64,000 bases of DNA, from assembly GCA_031763025.1 (NCBI GenBank), contig JASSKH010000028.1, positions 3,094,981-3,158,980 of the forward strand, given 5' to 3'. This DNA is from Macrocystis pyrifera. Taxonomy: Eukaryota; Sar; Phaeophyceae; Laminariales; Laminariaceae. Positions 21,880 to 32,818 of this stretch are shown here, in pieces. The translations under genes were made by a program, and so were the position numbers. Position 1 is the stretch's first letter. Each line of letters begins with the position of its first letter. The notes beneath the pieces are model-generated. The model was given only the letters and a program-made list of their open reading frames with translations, did no database searches and was not told the DNA's origin.

Positions 21880-22210
21880 CAAGGATTACCCTGGGCTGGG
21901 TTCTGGATCGATATTTTACCCCTATAGCTCAGTAGCAGGTAATAACTTCACGTTTGACGTCGTCGAGGACACGGGTTCGAATCTTACTTCGAACTTTTCT
22001 TTTATAGAAACGCTTGCGGGTGCAAAAACATGTCTCCCTGGTTACCAAGGTATTGAAACGAAATGGGTAGGTCAGCACACGGCTGTATACGTACCGACGC
22101 CCCAAAGATCGTCCCGCCGTTCAGAGGGGGGCAGAGTGATACAAGGATTACCCTGGGCTGGGTAATCGATCGATCTTTTCCGCCTATAGCTCAGTAGGTA
22201 CTACCTTCAC
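21880..22210 (+). mobile_element. tRNA-derived SINE, head-to-tail dimer
   Basis: A unit of ~265 bp begins GATTACCCTGGGCTGGG, with an A-box-like TAGCTCAGTAGCAGG and a B-box GGGTTCGAATC at tRNA-like spacing. A second, partial unit begins at about 22,143 and stops after TACCTTCAC. A dimer of the same layout occurs at 51,628-51,966. The tRNA arms no longer fold cleanly, so this is a SINE and not a tRNA gene. Confidence 0.7.
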
Positions 22211-22469
22211 GGGAACGACCCCCTTGACATCTGCACCATTGTTTCAGGAACAATCTATTTTTTATAGGAAACGACATCAAACCCTTCAGAATAAACAAAC
22301 CTTAACCTTCAACTGCACCCACTTTTTTTAAGAGAAAGTAGTCGTGATTACGCACCAGTGTGATACAATTTTTCTGCAGTACTTGGAATCAGAGATGGGA
22401 AGTATCCTGCAGTAAATAAAGTAGAGCAGCTATCAACTTAATTTCAGTATCAATTTCGTTCTTCCGTGT

Positions 22470-22510
22470 CTGTGTGTCTGTGTGTATCTGTCTGTCTGTC
22501 TGTCTGTATG
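22470..22510. repeat. (TGTC)n/(TG)n microsatellite
   Basis: Short run of TGTCTGTGTGTATCTGTC and TGTCTGTCTG. It lies in the PAP intron. Confidence 0.85.
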
Positions 22511-23870
22511 CCCACCTGTCGATCTGCTTCATTCTTCCTGCGGTGCAGCAAGGCAGCCGCGGGAAGACTGCCCCTCCACCTACCCCAACACCTCCACCCC
22601 TTTCCCTGCTCCATCCATCTGATGACATGTTTAATTCCTTTTTCCTGTTGTTATTTTTCTTGTTTTTAATATTACTTATTTATTTATTTTGTTCTTGTTC
22701 TTACTGTCTTTTTTGCTCTTGTTTTTTTTTTATTCTCTTGTTCTTATTTCTTCCTTTTCCTTTTTTCTTTTGTCGATCATGCGCATCGTCAGCACGTTCA
22801 CCACGCAGATCAGCAAGCCAGCAAGAAGAGGAGTAAACGTGTAGCGATATAGTATGATGATAATCTCAATCTTGGTCCGTACTGATACTTCGCACGAAGT
22901 ATACTAATACAAGCAGTATGATTTATTGCTGGTGTCAGCTTTCTCAGTTCGCGAAGCTGAAAACTAGCGCCGGCTTTCTTACGTCTATTGCGCGAAGCGC
23001 CGGTAGCTTCCAAAAAAAAAAATGAGTTCATTAAACAAATCATACGGTCGCACTACTACATTACGCGCATATAAAACTCTGAAAAAATCGAGATATTCAC
23101 CGTTATTCGTTCATGGATAGTAGAGCCAAAATGGTATATTGCTGGTTACGAGAGAGACCCATCAGCAGCCAACAACGGGCACGCACACAAACGTGCACGT
23201 ATCCATCTTGCCCCCAACACGGGCCCGTGTTAGAATGACCACGACGATTTCGTTAGACAGACCGGTGCCCTTGCTCCCGAGCCTGGGCAGGGCTGTTGTT
23301 TCCTGGTTTCATGAGCAGCGAGAGCACAGCAGCAGACTGACGGTTGCTCTCCTCCTGTTGTTGTCTCGTGTGTTGTTTGGTTTCTACCCAACCCAACCCC
23401 AGCCCGAACCCTCAACGTGAAACTCTTTACCCCCCAACTCAAGGCCGCACCAAAGCAAGACCCGAGCGCGTCGTTCCCGTATTTTTTTTCTGTAAAGGCG
23501 AGCTGCTGCGGGCCACGTTCTCAACTCTGGGCCGTCTGTGTGACTCGCCTGCCGCAATTGTTCTCGTGTGGTTCAGCGCGACGGGACTGCCTTTTAAAAC
23601 TCTACGATCTCGTGCACCCGAGACTTATAATCCAGGTGTATCCTTTGTGTATCCGAAAAAAAAAACGCCAATATTCAGCTTTATATCGCACGATTTGCGA
23701 ATACCCGTATGTCGATATTGATCAAACTGCGGAGTCCAAATAAACAACCCTCTCGAGTTTATATGTGACTACTATTGTGTCTCAACTGACTGCTTTGTGT
23801 CTCATGAAATATATAAATCACTGCCAGCAGGGAGGTGTCGTCGCGCACGAGCTTCTATTAATATTACACT

Positions 23871-24186
23871 TCGCTAGCAATGATATTTAGAGGGGCGGGC
23901 TGTTCACGTCGTACTTCGTATTGCATTGCTTTGCGGGCTAAGAAGTACTTTCTGCCGGGATCAAGGTACGGTCGTAGTCGCGTCAGACCCAACCCATCCC
24001 CTACCTTAACCCTGACCCCTAAAATGGACCAGAAACAGGCGAGAAACGCGGCTTTTTTGCATCTAGCGAGAAAATTACGAGAACATTCCAAACGCGGACC
24101 ACGATTCCGAGGTGCGGACAACACGTACCCAATTTTTAAGGCACAAATTCCCCCCCTGAAGATTATCCTTGCTAACGGATTGTAAT
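23871..24186. mobile_element. Possible TIR element, ~315 bp
   Basis: The left end GCTAGCAATGATATTTAGAG and the reverse complement of the right end, GTTAGCAAGGATAATCTTC, match imperfectly over about 25 bp, including TAGCAA and GATA. A similar end, GTAGCAAGGATATTT, occurs near 24,778. The interior reads open on both strands but shows no domain. Confidence 0.35.
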
Positions 24187-24898
24187 ATCTACTCCCTCGC
24201 ACCGAGTCACCGCAATTATTTTTTCGACTGTTCGACTTTTCTCTTGGCTGATTTTTCGATTTTTCGATTTTTCCTTGAATAACTACCTCCCTGAGAGAAA
24301 ACGTATTCGGAGATCGTTCACATGCTCGATCGTTTCCCGGTTCGCTTGGCCTCTGACTTTCGAAACCCTCTACGTAGCGGATCGGAACCCTGGGGCATTG
24401 CTGCTGCACCAGTATCGAGCATTATGCACAGTTATTTTACGCCAGGTATGATACTACAGTAGACTATGCATGGTGCGATATCCGGAGACGTAGCGGCGAA
24501 AAGATATTTGTCTGTTTTTGTCTATCCGGCGCCATTAGTTCCGCCGGCTGTCGCACTCTCGCCCCACACATACATCTGGTACCAGGCGGATGTTTTATCT
24601 CTTCCTCCTTCCTATTCCGTCATCACCCTTTTTTTCGAATTTTTTTAATTACAACCACCCCCGTCCCTCTTTTGCAAAAAAAAATCGAGTACAACCCCTA
24701 CAACATTACGTACGTATTATTATAATCGTATGATGATACGAGTATATTGATGTGGACAGTAAAAAGAGGCCACAGATTGTAGCAAGGATATTTTTTATCA
24801 TGTGGGCCTCGGCTTGGGTTCCCCCGACCTAGAATTTTCTCGGTATCGCCTTCGTTTTTGCTCGAGCGCTTTCTTCGGCCGTCGACTTCGCAGCCGGT

Positions 24899-24920
24899 CC
24901 CCCCCCCCCCCCCCCCCCCC
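24899..24920. repeat. Poly(C) tract
   Basis: About 20 consecutive C. A second, longer C-run lies near 25,184-25,210. The proline-rich frames over both follow from composition. Confidence 0.95.
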
Positions 24921-25382
24921 GGGCGTACCCTCTCCGACGCCTACCTTGCCGAACACGCCTGCAGGTGCCGAAAGAGGCGAACGAGAAGTGGGCGGGCGCG
25001 ATCGTGGATCTTTCGGCGTCACCTTAGACCTTTTCTTGTGAAATCCGTACCGTACCGAGAATCGCAAAACAGACAGCAGTGCAGTATACCTGGTACCTGG
25101 TACCAGCATACAAGACTGGCACCGTATAAAGAAACATTATTATTAGTATATTCGTATAAAAAGTCAAAAGTTTGCATTATCTCCCCCCCCCCCCCCCCCC
25201 CCCCCCCCCCGGCGCCCCCCCCCTCCCCTCCCCCCGCTTTTCTTCCCCCCTCTCCCTCCTATTCCCCCGCCCATTATTCCCCCGCCCCCCTCTCCCGATC
25301 CTTGTTCACGCCCCCTGGACACCGCTCGGAATCGACGCTTTGCTTGGGGGATTGCGGCCCGACTTGTTCGTTTGTGCTGCAG

Positions 25383-25487
25383 GGAGGTGGCAGATGCTGT
25401 ACAGCACCGTGCCGGGACCGTCGTCCGGTCGGCTCGGCCCGTTCGTCGGTGATGTGTTTCAAGAAATCCGTCCAGCCGAAGGGAGGA
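25383..25487 (+). CDS. PAP/fibrillin-family protein, exon 2
   Basis: This 105-nt exon lies between GTGCTGCAG| and A|GTGAGT. In frame it reads RWQMLYSTVPGPSSGRLGPF and continues VGDVFQEIRPAEGR. The W-x-M/L-L-Y-S/T start and the G-P-F-V-G-x-V-F/Y-Q-E-I block are the conserved first half of the PAP/fibrillin domain. It starts with two bases of a codon completed by exon 1 (G+GG) and ends with one base completed by exon 3 (A+TC, Ile). Base composition is GC-rich like a real exon, in contrast with the AT-rich flanks. The larger plus frame containing it (25,172-26,026) is an accident of the adjoining poly(C) and TTTGG repeats. Confidence 0.88.
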
Positions 25488-25885
25488 GTGAGTCTTCGGC
25501 GCGAGGTGGTCGCGGCACCACGGCGGCGGTGGTTGTAGTAGATGTTAACCTCCGGGTGTATCGCGCGTCCAGCTTGTGCACAGGCCACACGCTATTCGTG
25601 ATCATGTCATTTTACCCGTTCCTTCCAGCCTCAAAAACGACAACTACGGGCGTACCAACGAGCTGCTGCTGTGTGGCCGCTTCGTTTGTGTTTTGGTTTA
25701 TTTCCGTCCTTTTGTGTCCGTACGTTATCCTTTCGGCCGAGGTCGTGGGTTTATTATTAGTACGTGTCGTTTGGAAATCAGAAATTTGCCATGTTCGTGC
25801 CCACTTGGGCAGCAGCCACCCGGCAGAATATTCTTGCGTTTTCTTCCTGCGACGGGCCTGCGAACAACCCGCCTCGAACGCGTGG

Positions 25886-26080
25886 TTAGGTTTGGTTTGG
25901 TTTGGTTTTGTTTGGTTTGGTGTGCATTGGTTTGGTTTGGTTTGGTTTGGTTTGGTTTTTGGTTCGGTTCGGTTCGGCTCGGCTCGGCTCGGCTCGGCTC
26001 GGTTCGGTTCGTTTAGTTTAGTTTAGTTCAGTTCAGTTTAGTTTGGTTTGGTCTGGTTTCGTCTGGTTTCGTTCCGTTTC
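25886..26080. repeat. Pentanucleotide array with phased variant blocks
   Basis: Successive blocks of TTTGG, TTCGG, CTCGG, TTCGG, TTTAG, TTCAG and again TTTGG/TCTGG keep the five-base register over about 190 bp. It lies in the 746-bp PAP intron between exons 2 and 3 and explains the repetitive frames there. Confidence 0.9.
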
Positions 26081-26233
26081 GACGCGTCGCAGCAGCGCAT
26101 CTCTCCACACCGAATCTTGCTTTCTCTTAGCCTCTCTCGCCATTCGCGGAGTCTTGCTCTGAACCCCTCGCGCACGCGCTACGCCCATCCGTCCGTTGGT
26201 ACATCCGCACGTGCTGCGCTATCGCTCGCGCAG

Positions 26234-26274
26234 TCGTGAACATTCTGGAGCTCGGACCCAGCTGGGCACTCAAG
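26234..26274 (+). CDS. PAP/fibrillin-family protein, exon 3 (41-nt microexon)
   Basis: The microexon lies between CTCGCGCAG| and AAG|GTGGGG. With the last base of exon 2 it reads I-VNILELGPSWALK. It ends in phase 0, matching exon 4 exactly. The V-N-x-L-x-L-G segment is the expected strand after the Q-E-I block in this family. Its size explains why no long open frame shows it. Both introns around it are short (746 and 897 bp). Confidence 0.85.
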
Positions 26275-26730
26275 GTGGGGATTGGCGTCAGCCTTTATAT
26301 ACATGTAGATCAGGGCCCCATATGGGTTGCCCTGCTGTTCCCTTAGTGTAACCATTTAATGTTGGACGGAGGTTTGGATTTTTCTGGTATTATTATTTAT
26401 TAAATTAAAAAACAACAGCCGTGACATCGACGATTTGGTCGAAACTCGTCCATTTTGCAAGATGGGTGTGATACTTCGATCGCGCATACTACGGGTTTTA
26501 TGTGGTCTCATCACGGCGGCGAAAAAAAAAATAGGTACATAACGAAACGTGGTCAATTGGAAGGCAAAACAGGCACTTGGTGTGTCGCGTGTAGGAGTGA
26601 AAACATCAGGAGAAAAATTAAGAAAACGTGAGATATTTGTTGGCTTACAAGTGATAAAAAAGACTACTACTGCCGTATTAGATGATAGTCGATTTTATGT
26701 CGGACTGAAACATCAATAGCATGTACGACC

Positions 26731-27020
26731 AGTCCCCAGTGGCTTGGTAGGTGGTCGGCGTGCTTTCTCGAGATTAATTTCGTGGGTTCGAGTTTCACCG
26801 AGTGCATACTCATGAAGAGTTTTTCTTGCATGAAAATTGATAGGCGGAAAGCGCGAGAGTGAGAGTTAGCAACATTCGATGAAAATCGACGAACAGTGGG
26901 AATGCTGAAGCCTATGCGCGATAAAAATGAAGGCACGTACCGGGGGGGGGAAAAGGGGCGACAGCTGTGACCACGGCTTGTCTAGAAGATCGCTGGGGGT
27001 ACAACCTCCTACGAGTTAGG
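26731..27020 (+). mobile_element. tRNA-headed SINE-like element (family D)
   Basis: The head has an A-box-like TGGCTTGGTAGGTGG and a B-box GGGTTCGAGTTT. The T-arm GTGGG/TTCAC can pair around TTCGAGT, but an acceptor stem cannot be formed. The body that follows (CATTCGATGAAAATCGACGA, GATAAAAATGAAGGCACG, CCACGGCTTGTCTAGAAG) recurs near 41,670-41,820, with partial relatives near 28,100-28,300, 37,910-38,150, 41,880-42,050 and 54,240-54,420. Confidence 0.55.
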
Positions 27021-27171
27021 CTGGGAAGCAAAAGTGACGATTGAAAAAAAAAAAAAAATGTCGAAGGAGAAAATACGCATGTAAATACAAAATCATAATT
27101 GTAAGAAATTATGAACTCACCCCCTCCGTCTTCCCCGTCGGTGTTGATGGCTGCACGAATGGGCTTTGCAG

Positions 27172-27234
27172 GGCGCGCTGGAGGCGGATGTCGAAGTGGT
27201 GGACGGAGAGAACTGGGCGATCGTCTTCGACTTC
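27172..27234 (+). CDS. PAP/fibrillin-family protein, exon 4
   Basis: This 63-nt, phase-0 exon lies between GGGCTTTGCAG| and GACTTC|GTGAGT. It reads GALEADVEVVDGENWAIVFD and one more Phe. The G-x-L-E-A-x-x-x-V block followed by W-x-V/I-x-F is typical of the second half of the PAP/fibrillin domain. It joins in phase to exons 3 and 5. The minus-strand frame over it is a shadow. Confidence 0.87.
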
Positions 27235-27709
27235 GTGAGTCAGCCATTGCTGTGCGCGTTGATCCGCGTCCTACTTCTTGTTGTGTTAATCTAATTAGAC
27301 TAGACCAGATAATTTCATTTTTTCCAGTACTATTAAAAGCGAAGCGAGTTGCTAATCACCATAGATGTGGGGGGGTTGATTATATTACTTTCAACAAAGA
27401 GGGACGGGACGGGTTGAGTTGAGTTTTGGGTTACACGTGTATAGGGATATATGATATACATATATAGGAACGGGTTGTTAATTAGTTTATTTCGCAAAAG
27501 AGGGATGCAATATGACATGACCATCCCTGATATACGCCCTATTGGCCTGTAAGGAATGCCTACGTATCACAATCGAAGGGAAATGCTACTAGCAGTTGAA
27601 ACGGCCGCCTAATATATAGGGGTAGGCCTTAGCCATTAGGGGATGCCTATTCATTACGAAGGAAGCGATATTATAATTGATGCGACCGCCCTGATGCGAC
27701 CGCCCTGAA

Positions 27710-28065
27710 TTGGGGCATGCCTTCCTTTCGAGATTGGTGCAGCCGGAGACTCCATATATATTCTGAGTGGCTGACTTTCTTGTGGGACGCTTTCTTATTC
27801 TATCCCAGGGGAAAATGTGCGTAGGTTTGGTAGAGAGAGAGAGCAGGGGTGGCGTCAGACAGACAGATAAGTTTCGAGTTTTGGCCGTAGAGATCCCAGA
27901 ATATATCTGGCAAATAGGACATGCCTTATTTTTGAGCTGGGTGAAGCCAGATACGCTATACCAGGTATTGATAAGGCATGCCTTACTCTCGGGCAGGGTG
28001 AGCCGGAGACGTTTTGTGGATAGGGCATGCCGTACTTCTTGAGCTGGGTGAAGCCGGAGATATTG
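27710..28065. repeat. Tandem repeat, ~65-bp unit
   Basis: Units read GGGCATGCCTTAC...GAGCTGGGTGAAGCCGGAGA, with copies near 27,712, 27,918, 27,985 and 28,024 and more diverged sequence between them. It lies in PAP intron 4. Confidence 0.7.
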
Positions 28066-28342
28066 TACAAAATGTGAAAAAGCCGCCGGAGATGCGAAAG
28101 AGATAGCAAGAAAGCGCCTATCAATCGAGCGAGTTTTGCGAAATTCGACGTGAGTCGACGAGGGAAGAAAATGCCGAATTATTCTCGCGATAAAAATCAA
28201 GGCACGCACCGTACGAGTGGGAAAGGGGGAGGAGCGCCCGCTATGTGACCCCGGATTTGATCTACGTACTGGGAGGGAGCGGGGGGGTATAGCGAAGAAA
28301 GAGATGAGCACAAAGATGAAAATATATATATATATATAGTAA

Positions 28343-28445
28343 TTAGAACCCAATATGGGTGTGTAAACATAGGAGGATACATGCGTTTTGGGTCCATTTC
28401 TGGGTTCTGTTTCTTACTACATATGCCCACCCGTAGTAGGTGTTG
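28343..28445. repeat. GTAAT(C/T)AGAACC repeat copy
   Basis: GTAATTAGAACCCAATATGG, GTGTGTAAACATAGGAGG, ATACATGCGTTTTGGGTCC and a right end TATGCCCACCCGTAGTAG match 63,452-63,550 and, in part, 63,113-63,200. No coding content; probably a short non-autonomous element. Confidence 0.65.
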
Positions 28446-29387
28446 CACAAGGGACAACCAACAGCATTTCACATGGCTTGCCGTGGGGGCCGCACGTGTT
28501 TGTATATGCGCCGTGCGCAACGTTTTTCCAAGCCCAGCTTCCAGAACTCTCCTGAAGAGGGGTCACCGACCCGTATTCGTCACGATGAATGGATGTATAT
28601 CACGCGCGGCCGACGCGTCATTTTGCAACGATGGGGCTTCGACTATCCAACCTGTCGCACTCGCAGATATTTGTAGATAAGTGTTTTTTTGTTTTCGTCT
28701 TCATACGGTACGCAACACTATGAATGGTGTACACAGTAACGTATGTTTTTATATTTTGTATTTTGTATTATTTTTATCCTTCGGTGGATTGATATCTCTT
28801 TCTTGACTTGCCATGTATTATTATTCTCTGTGACCCGGAAGGGGAACCTACTGGCAGGACAGGTCATCTCGCGGCCTGCCGCGGTCTGAACCTTGCCAGT
28901 ATCTCTTAACTATCGAGTTTCTCTTCGCGAACGGATGTCCGGAGCCCAAACATATCCAGCCTCGCATGTGACCAAAACTCCCAAATGGTGCCTACAACTG
29001 ACCTACTCAATGAGGGATCCGATCCATCCAACCACTAACACCGAAAAAATAAAAAAAATAAAACAGGACGATATTTAAGCTATGCACCATACTATGCAAC
29101 AATTCCGTTCCCCCAACCTTCGGAAGAAAGGGATATGGTGGGTGGGAAAAAACAACAACAACAGCGCTACGTAGCTACTAGCCTGGCAGCTAAAGCGGTA
29201 GTACCTTGTGCTTGTGCAGTCTGCTATTCCACTCTAACGTGCACTCGTCTCGCTGCACAATGGGTCTCTCTCTCGCTGGGGCATTTTCTAGTAGAGGATA
29301 GATCACGCTGTTGAGAACAGTCTACGAAAGCCATTCTTCCTCTAAAAAAAAACTCGATATTAAGTCGTCCTCGTATAATCTCACGTT

Positions 29388-29675
29388 TTGGGCCAGGCGC
29401 GGATTCTTATGTAAGGCGGGGGTGCGTCCTACTCTCATTTCAGTATCATAACTTTATCGCGACTTTATGTTGTCTTTGTCCAAAACCTGACCCTGAAATT
29501 CTTAACTGCCAAATTCTGAATTGCGACACTAAAGTGTACTTAAGAATGTCTTAATTTGGGCCAGGCGCGGATTCTTGCGCAATGCAGGATGTGTCCCACT
29601 CTACTTTCAGCGTAATGATCTCCTCTTTGCCCAAAAATTGAGCCTGAAATTATCACTTACCAAATTCTTAAGTGC
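29388..29675. repeat. Direct duplication, ~150-bp units
   Basis: GGGCCAGGCGCGGATTCTT occurs near 29,390 and 29,558. Each is followed by a similar course: CTCTC or CTACTTTCAG, then GCCCAAAA or GTCCAAAACCTGA, CCTGAAATT and CCAAATTCT. It lies in PAP intron 4. Confidence 0.75.
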
Positions 29676-30587
29676 TGTCGCGTACTACTGTATGTAAAGC
29701 TGTTTGTTTCCAATGCGGTTCTATTTCGAGTTTCAGATTTGTATTTTTCGACCCCAAAAATAAAAGCATCTGCTTATGCAGTCCGAACATGCAAAATCTG
29801 ACTGGATTTTTTTTATTTGAGAATCCGATGGCCAAGTCGTCAGATTATAGCTTGTAAATCTAAAAATGACATGGTCTCTGAATTCAGTATGTTATCCACG
29901 ACAGCAAGCAGAGGCAGAGCGATCGATGAGTTGGATGGTGACACAGGTGTATAGCGACATTGCCTCGCGCCCGACGCGCGGTCGGCGGGCGGCGCGTCTC
30001 TCCGTGGCCAGACTACAATCGGCTGGCGCGGGCTCGGGCCTAGAGACCAAGAGAAGCGCACTCGGCGGCCACCTCTCCGTGGATACGTACTCGTATACTG
30101 CAGCAGCAGCAGTCAGCCATATTGTGAAATACTGGTACAAAATACGCTGACAGGTTGACTCTGGCGCACTCGGCACGTCTCTTCGGCGTCAGACCAGAGG
30201 CAGTCAGTGTGGTGGGCTCTGACGTGGGTCCTACGCGCAGTGCAGCGCACCTAGCGCGTCTCTTCGCGGCGCCAGACCACAACAACAGCAGTTGGTCTCG
30301 GCGTTTGCTCGAATCTCTACGTACACGCACAATTAAACCCGATTTTCCCGCATAGGAAAACTGTTTCGATTTGCGAAGTTGGGCGAAATCGGAAGCTCAA
30401 AATTTGAACCGCCTAGGAAACAACCTGACATTATTACATTATTTCGAATGCGACAGCTGTGGGTTCGACCGATTGAGTGGCTGATACTCATATTTTCGCA
30501 CAAACTCTTGGCCCCTGCCGGCGGGTTTGTCGTCCCTTCTCGTTCTTTCTCTGTCCCTTCTTCGTAATCGCCCCCACCTTTTTGTAG

Positions 30588-30761
30588 GTGCGGAATACAT
30601 TCGCGGGGATACAGGTCCAGGAAAAGATTTTCGAGCGAGCGAGCACGGAGCGTCGGATCTGGAACATGACGTATCTGGATGAAGGCTTCCGGGTTTTGTA
30701 CGGTCGGCAGGAAAGCCTGCCGGCAGAGAAAGGCTTCATATTTCTCATGGAGAGGGCGTAA
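30588..30761 (+). CDS. PAP/fibrillin-family protein, terminal exon
   Basis: The exon opens after CACCTTTTTGTAG in phase 0 and runs 58 codons to TAA. It contains the C-terminal family signature W-N-M-T-Y-L-D-E-G-F-R-V-L-Y-G-R and then KGFIFLMERA, matching the W-x-x-T-Y-L-D-x-D-x-R-V-x-R-G ... F-V/I-x-x-x-x-R end of PAP/fibrillins. The Met-Thr-Tyr-Leu-Asp block is the strongest single piece of evidence for the family. It faces the HSF gene tail to tail across 3.2 kb. Minus-strand frames at 30,333-30,827 are shadows. Confidence 0.9.
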   Translation: MRNTFAGIQVQEKIFERASTERRIWNMTYLDEGFRVLYGRQESLPAEKGFIFLMERA

Positions 30762-32800
30762 TAATACCACACACAGACAGACGTGTGTCCGGATAATTTG
30801 GTAACGAGACAGCAGTGTAACGACCAAATTTTACATGTTCTCTTTCGTACGTGCGTAAGTCTGAATGGGTAATTTAAATTCAGTAACTAAAAACCATATA
30901 CCAGGTATATACGAGTTCCTTCCTGGTATCAATTTTCCGGGAGATGTCGCCATTTTTCCTCCCATTTTTGTTTCCGTCGTGAAGCTGCAGTACGTACGTA
31001 CACATGGGTCAGGGTTGAAGTTGTGCAGTCAGGACTAGGCTTAAAGGTTAAAGGTTACGGCTTCAGTACAGTACGTAGGTTCGAAAGCTTGAAAAATAAT
31101 ACCACTTTCATTATCCCGGTTGTGGACTCGTGTCGACCCAGGATTTTCGACCACCCAAAATTTTCCAACCTAAAAAATTGACCAATCGGAAACCTGCGGG
31201 CACGAAATGTCTTTATTTGGTGTCAAGACTGGCTTGTGTAACTTCCACGAGTATATCTCACAGTCGTCTCATGCAGTATGCCTGGGTGGCCGTGGCCGAG
31301 AGCAGTCAACTCCGGATTTCGGCGTTGTCCGCTCGGTTTCGGCTACCACCCTTGTTTGTTTTAGGTAATTTTATGCTCCGGCGGACGGATAGAACTTGAG
31401 CGTGGAGAGCGTGGTGAGCTTCCACGCTCCTACTTCTTCGTTGCCGCTTTTTTTTTATTGCGGGCGATCCGGAAAGAAATCCCCAATCACAGCAGTAGTT
31501 GACTTTAGGTCGATGGCTGTTGAAGTTGTTACGCTTTCCTCTTGTCATAACAATGGTTATTTGGTGGAGTACAACCGCATGGTAACGAAGCGGCGTTATT
31601 AGATCAGCGGGGAGGGGGGAATGGTGTTGGCGCTATCCCTGCCACCGACCCCGAGGTTACTACTCGTACTCCCACAGGAGAGAGTTTCCTTTAGAACTCC
31701 GGAGAGTCGACCCGATGATTGTTTCGCGATGCGTAAAGAGTGGCGGTGCAGCCCCTTGGGTATTATACACTCCGAGTCCATATACTGCTTGCTGTAGCTT
31801 GCTCACGGTGACTTATTTTGTTGTGTCAAGGACCTTTTAGTTCTCGGCGGCATGTCAGGGACATTTTGATTCTTGGCTGCATGTCAAGGACATCTCGGCT
31901 GCATGTCGAACATTTTCAACATTTTTTTCCCCCGGCTCAACTAAGTTGTGACGTTGCGCTGACGTCGATCAAGTCTCAGCGCGTGGGTCAACCAGCAACT
32001 GCGAAGCTTAAACTCGTACAATACGTGTAATAGAATGTATCACAGCGAGAGGCCTGTAGTCCATGATGCATGCTATTCCAGGATAAATGCGCGATCGGCT
32101 CTCGTCAATGATGACCCGTGCTTGTCTCAAAAGTTGAGCATGACTAATGATAATGAAGATGAACAGGAAGAATGAAGAACAATCGTAGGCAGAACAAGCC
32201 CCAAAGTCAGCAAACAAGACAATACATAAATGATCTTGCGGCGCAACGCCCAATAGGAAGAACAAAGGCCCGACCCATCAAACAAAAAAACTTCCGCGAT
32301 TAATAGTTGACTTTGCGACCTCGGCTGATGCCTACCTGGTATGCCTTCGTAATGAAAAACGATTAAGGGTCTCGCGGAAAAAATATTGCGGCGCAATCTT
32401 CAAGATATATTTCAAAAGCTTAATCGAGAGCTCCAATCCAGTCGACGAACTCTCTTCTCGTACCTGGTACGTTTAATATATACGACCATACGTAGGGAAT
32501 TTTAATTTTTCAAATTTTCGAAGGGCCTTCGCCTTGTCGGCTTTGGGCGTAAAAAACAAAACAAATCTGCGTGATGGACGATCGATCGCTCGGTCGGTCG
32601 CCCCCCGCCTGAAAAAAAACAAGATAATCTTCGCAAGCCGGTGATAGTTCGTTCGACTGCTTTACGCTATTTTTCCTTTTCCGTGTGTGCACGACAACGA
32701 AACGCAAGACTAATTTTAAAATCCAAGAGAACACACTACTATTAATTAACGGCTGGCTACGTACCAGGTACCATTCTTCTTGTGCCACACGGCAACTCGT
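30762..32800. other. Intergenic region between the PAP and HSF genes
   Basis: No assignable gene. It contains TACCWGGTA motifs at about 30,897, 32,333, 32,461 and 32,762 and a ~40-bp degenerate repeat (TGCATGTCAAGGACAT) at 31,825-31,915. A short frame ending KRRY at about 31,600 is open but uninformative. Confidence 0.45.
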
Positions 32801-32818
32801 TCCTGTTTTTTTCCAGAG

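Larger units (their letters stand above)
14753..25382 (+). other. PAP/fibrillin intron, ~10.6 kb
   Basis: The donor is G|GTGAGT at 14,753 and the acceptor is TTGTTCGTTTGTGCTGCAG ending at 25,382, after a pyrimidine-rich tract. Phase is preserved: G + GG gives GGG. The intron holds two minisatellites, LINE-A tails, at least seven R copies, one copy of a 1.1-kb segmental duplication, a duplicated ~400-bp unit with a nested MITE, a SINE dimer and poly(C) runs. An undetected small exon inside it cannot be excluded, but the flanking residues join without a gap in the family motif. Confidence 0.65.
27235..30587 (+). other. PAP/fibrillin intron 4, ~3.35 kb
   Basis: The donor is TTC|GTGAGT at 27,235; the acceptor is CCACCTTTTTGTAG ending at 30,587. 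It contains a ~65-bp tandem repeat, a GTAAT(C/T)AGAACC repeat copy, a ~150-bp direct duplication and some GC-rich sequence near 29,950-30,300. A small open frame at 28,530-28,676 looks coding-like but does not fit the family here. Confidence 0.8.

Noticed and set aside
25274-25588. Minus-strand frame FGWTDFLKHITDERAEP as a gene
   Set aside because: It is antisense to the PAP exon 2 region, which has family motifs and splice signals on the plus strand.
24858-26026. Long proline-rich plus-strand frames (226 and 284 residues)
   Set aside because: They arise from poly(C) runs and the TTTGG array; only the 105-nt PAP exon inside is supported.
28530-28676. Coding-like frame ending ILQRWGFDYPTCRTRRYL as a possible PAP terminal exon
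   Set aside because: It does not match the expected PAP C-terminus, and the exon at 30,588 fits both family motif and phase.
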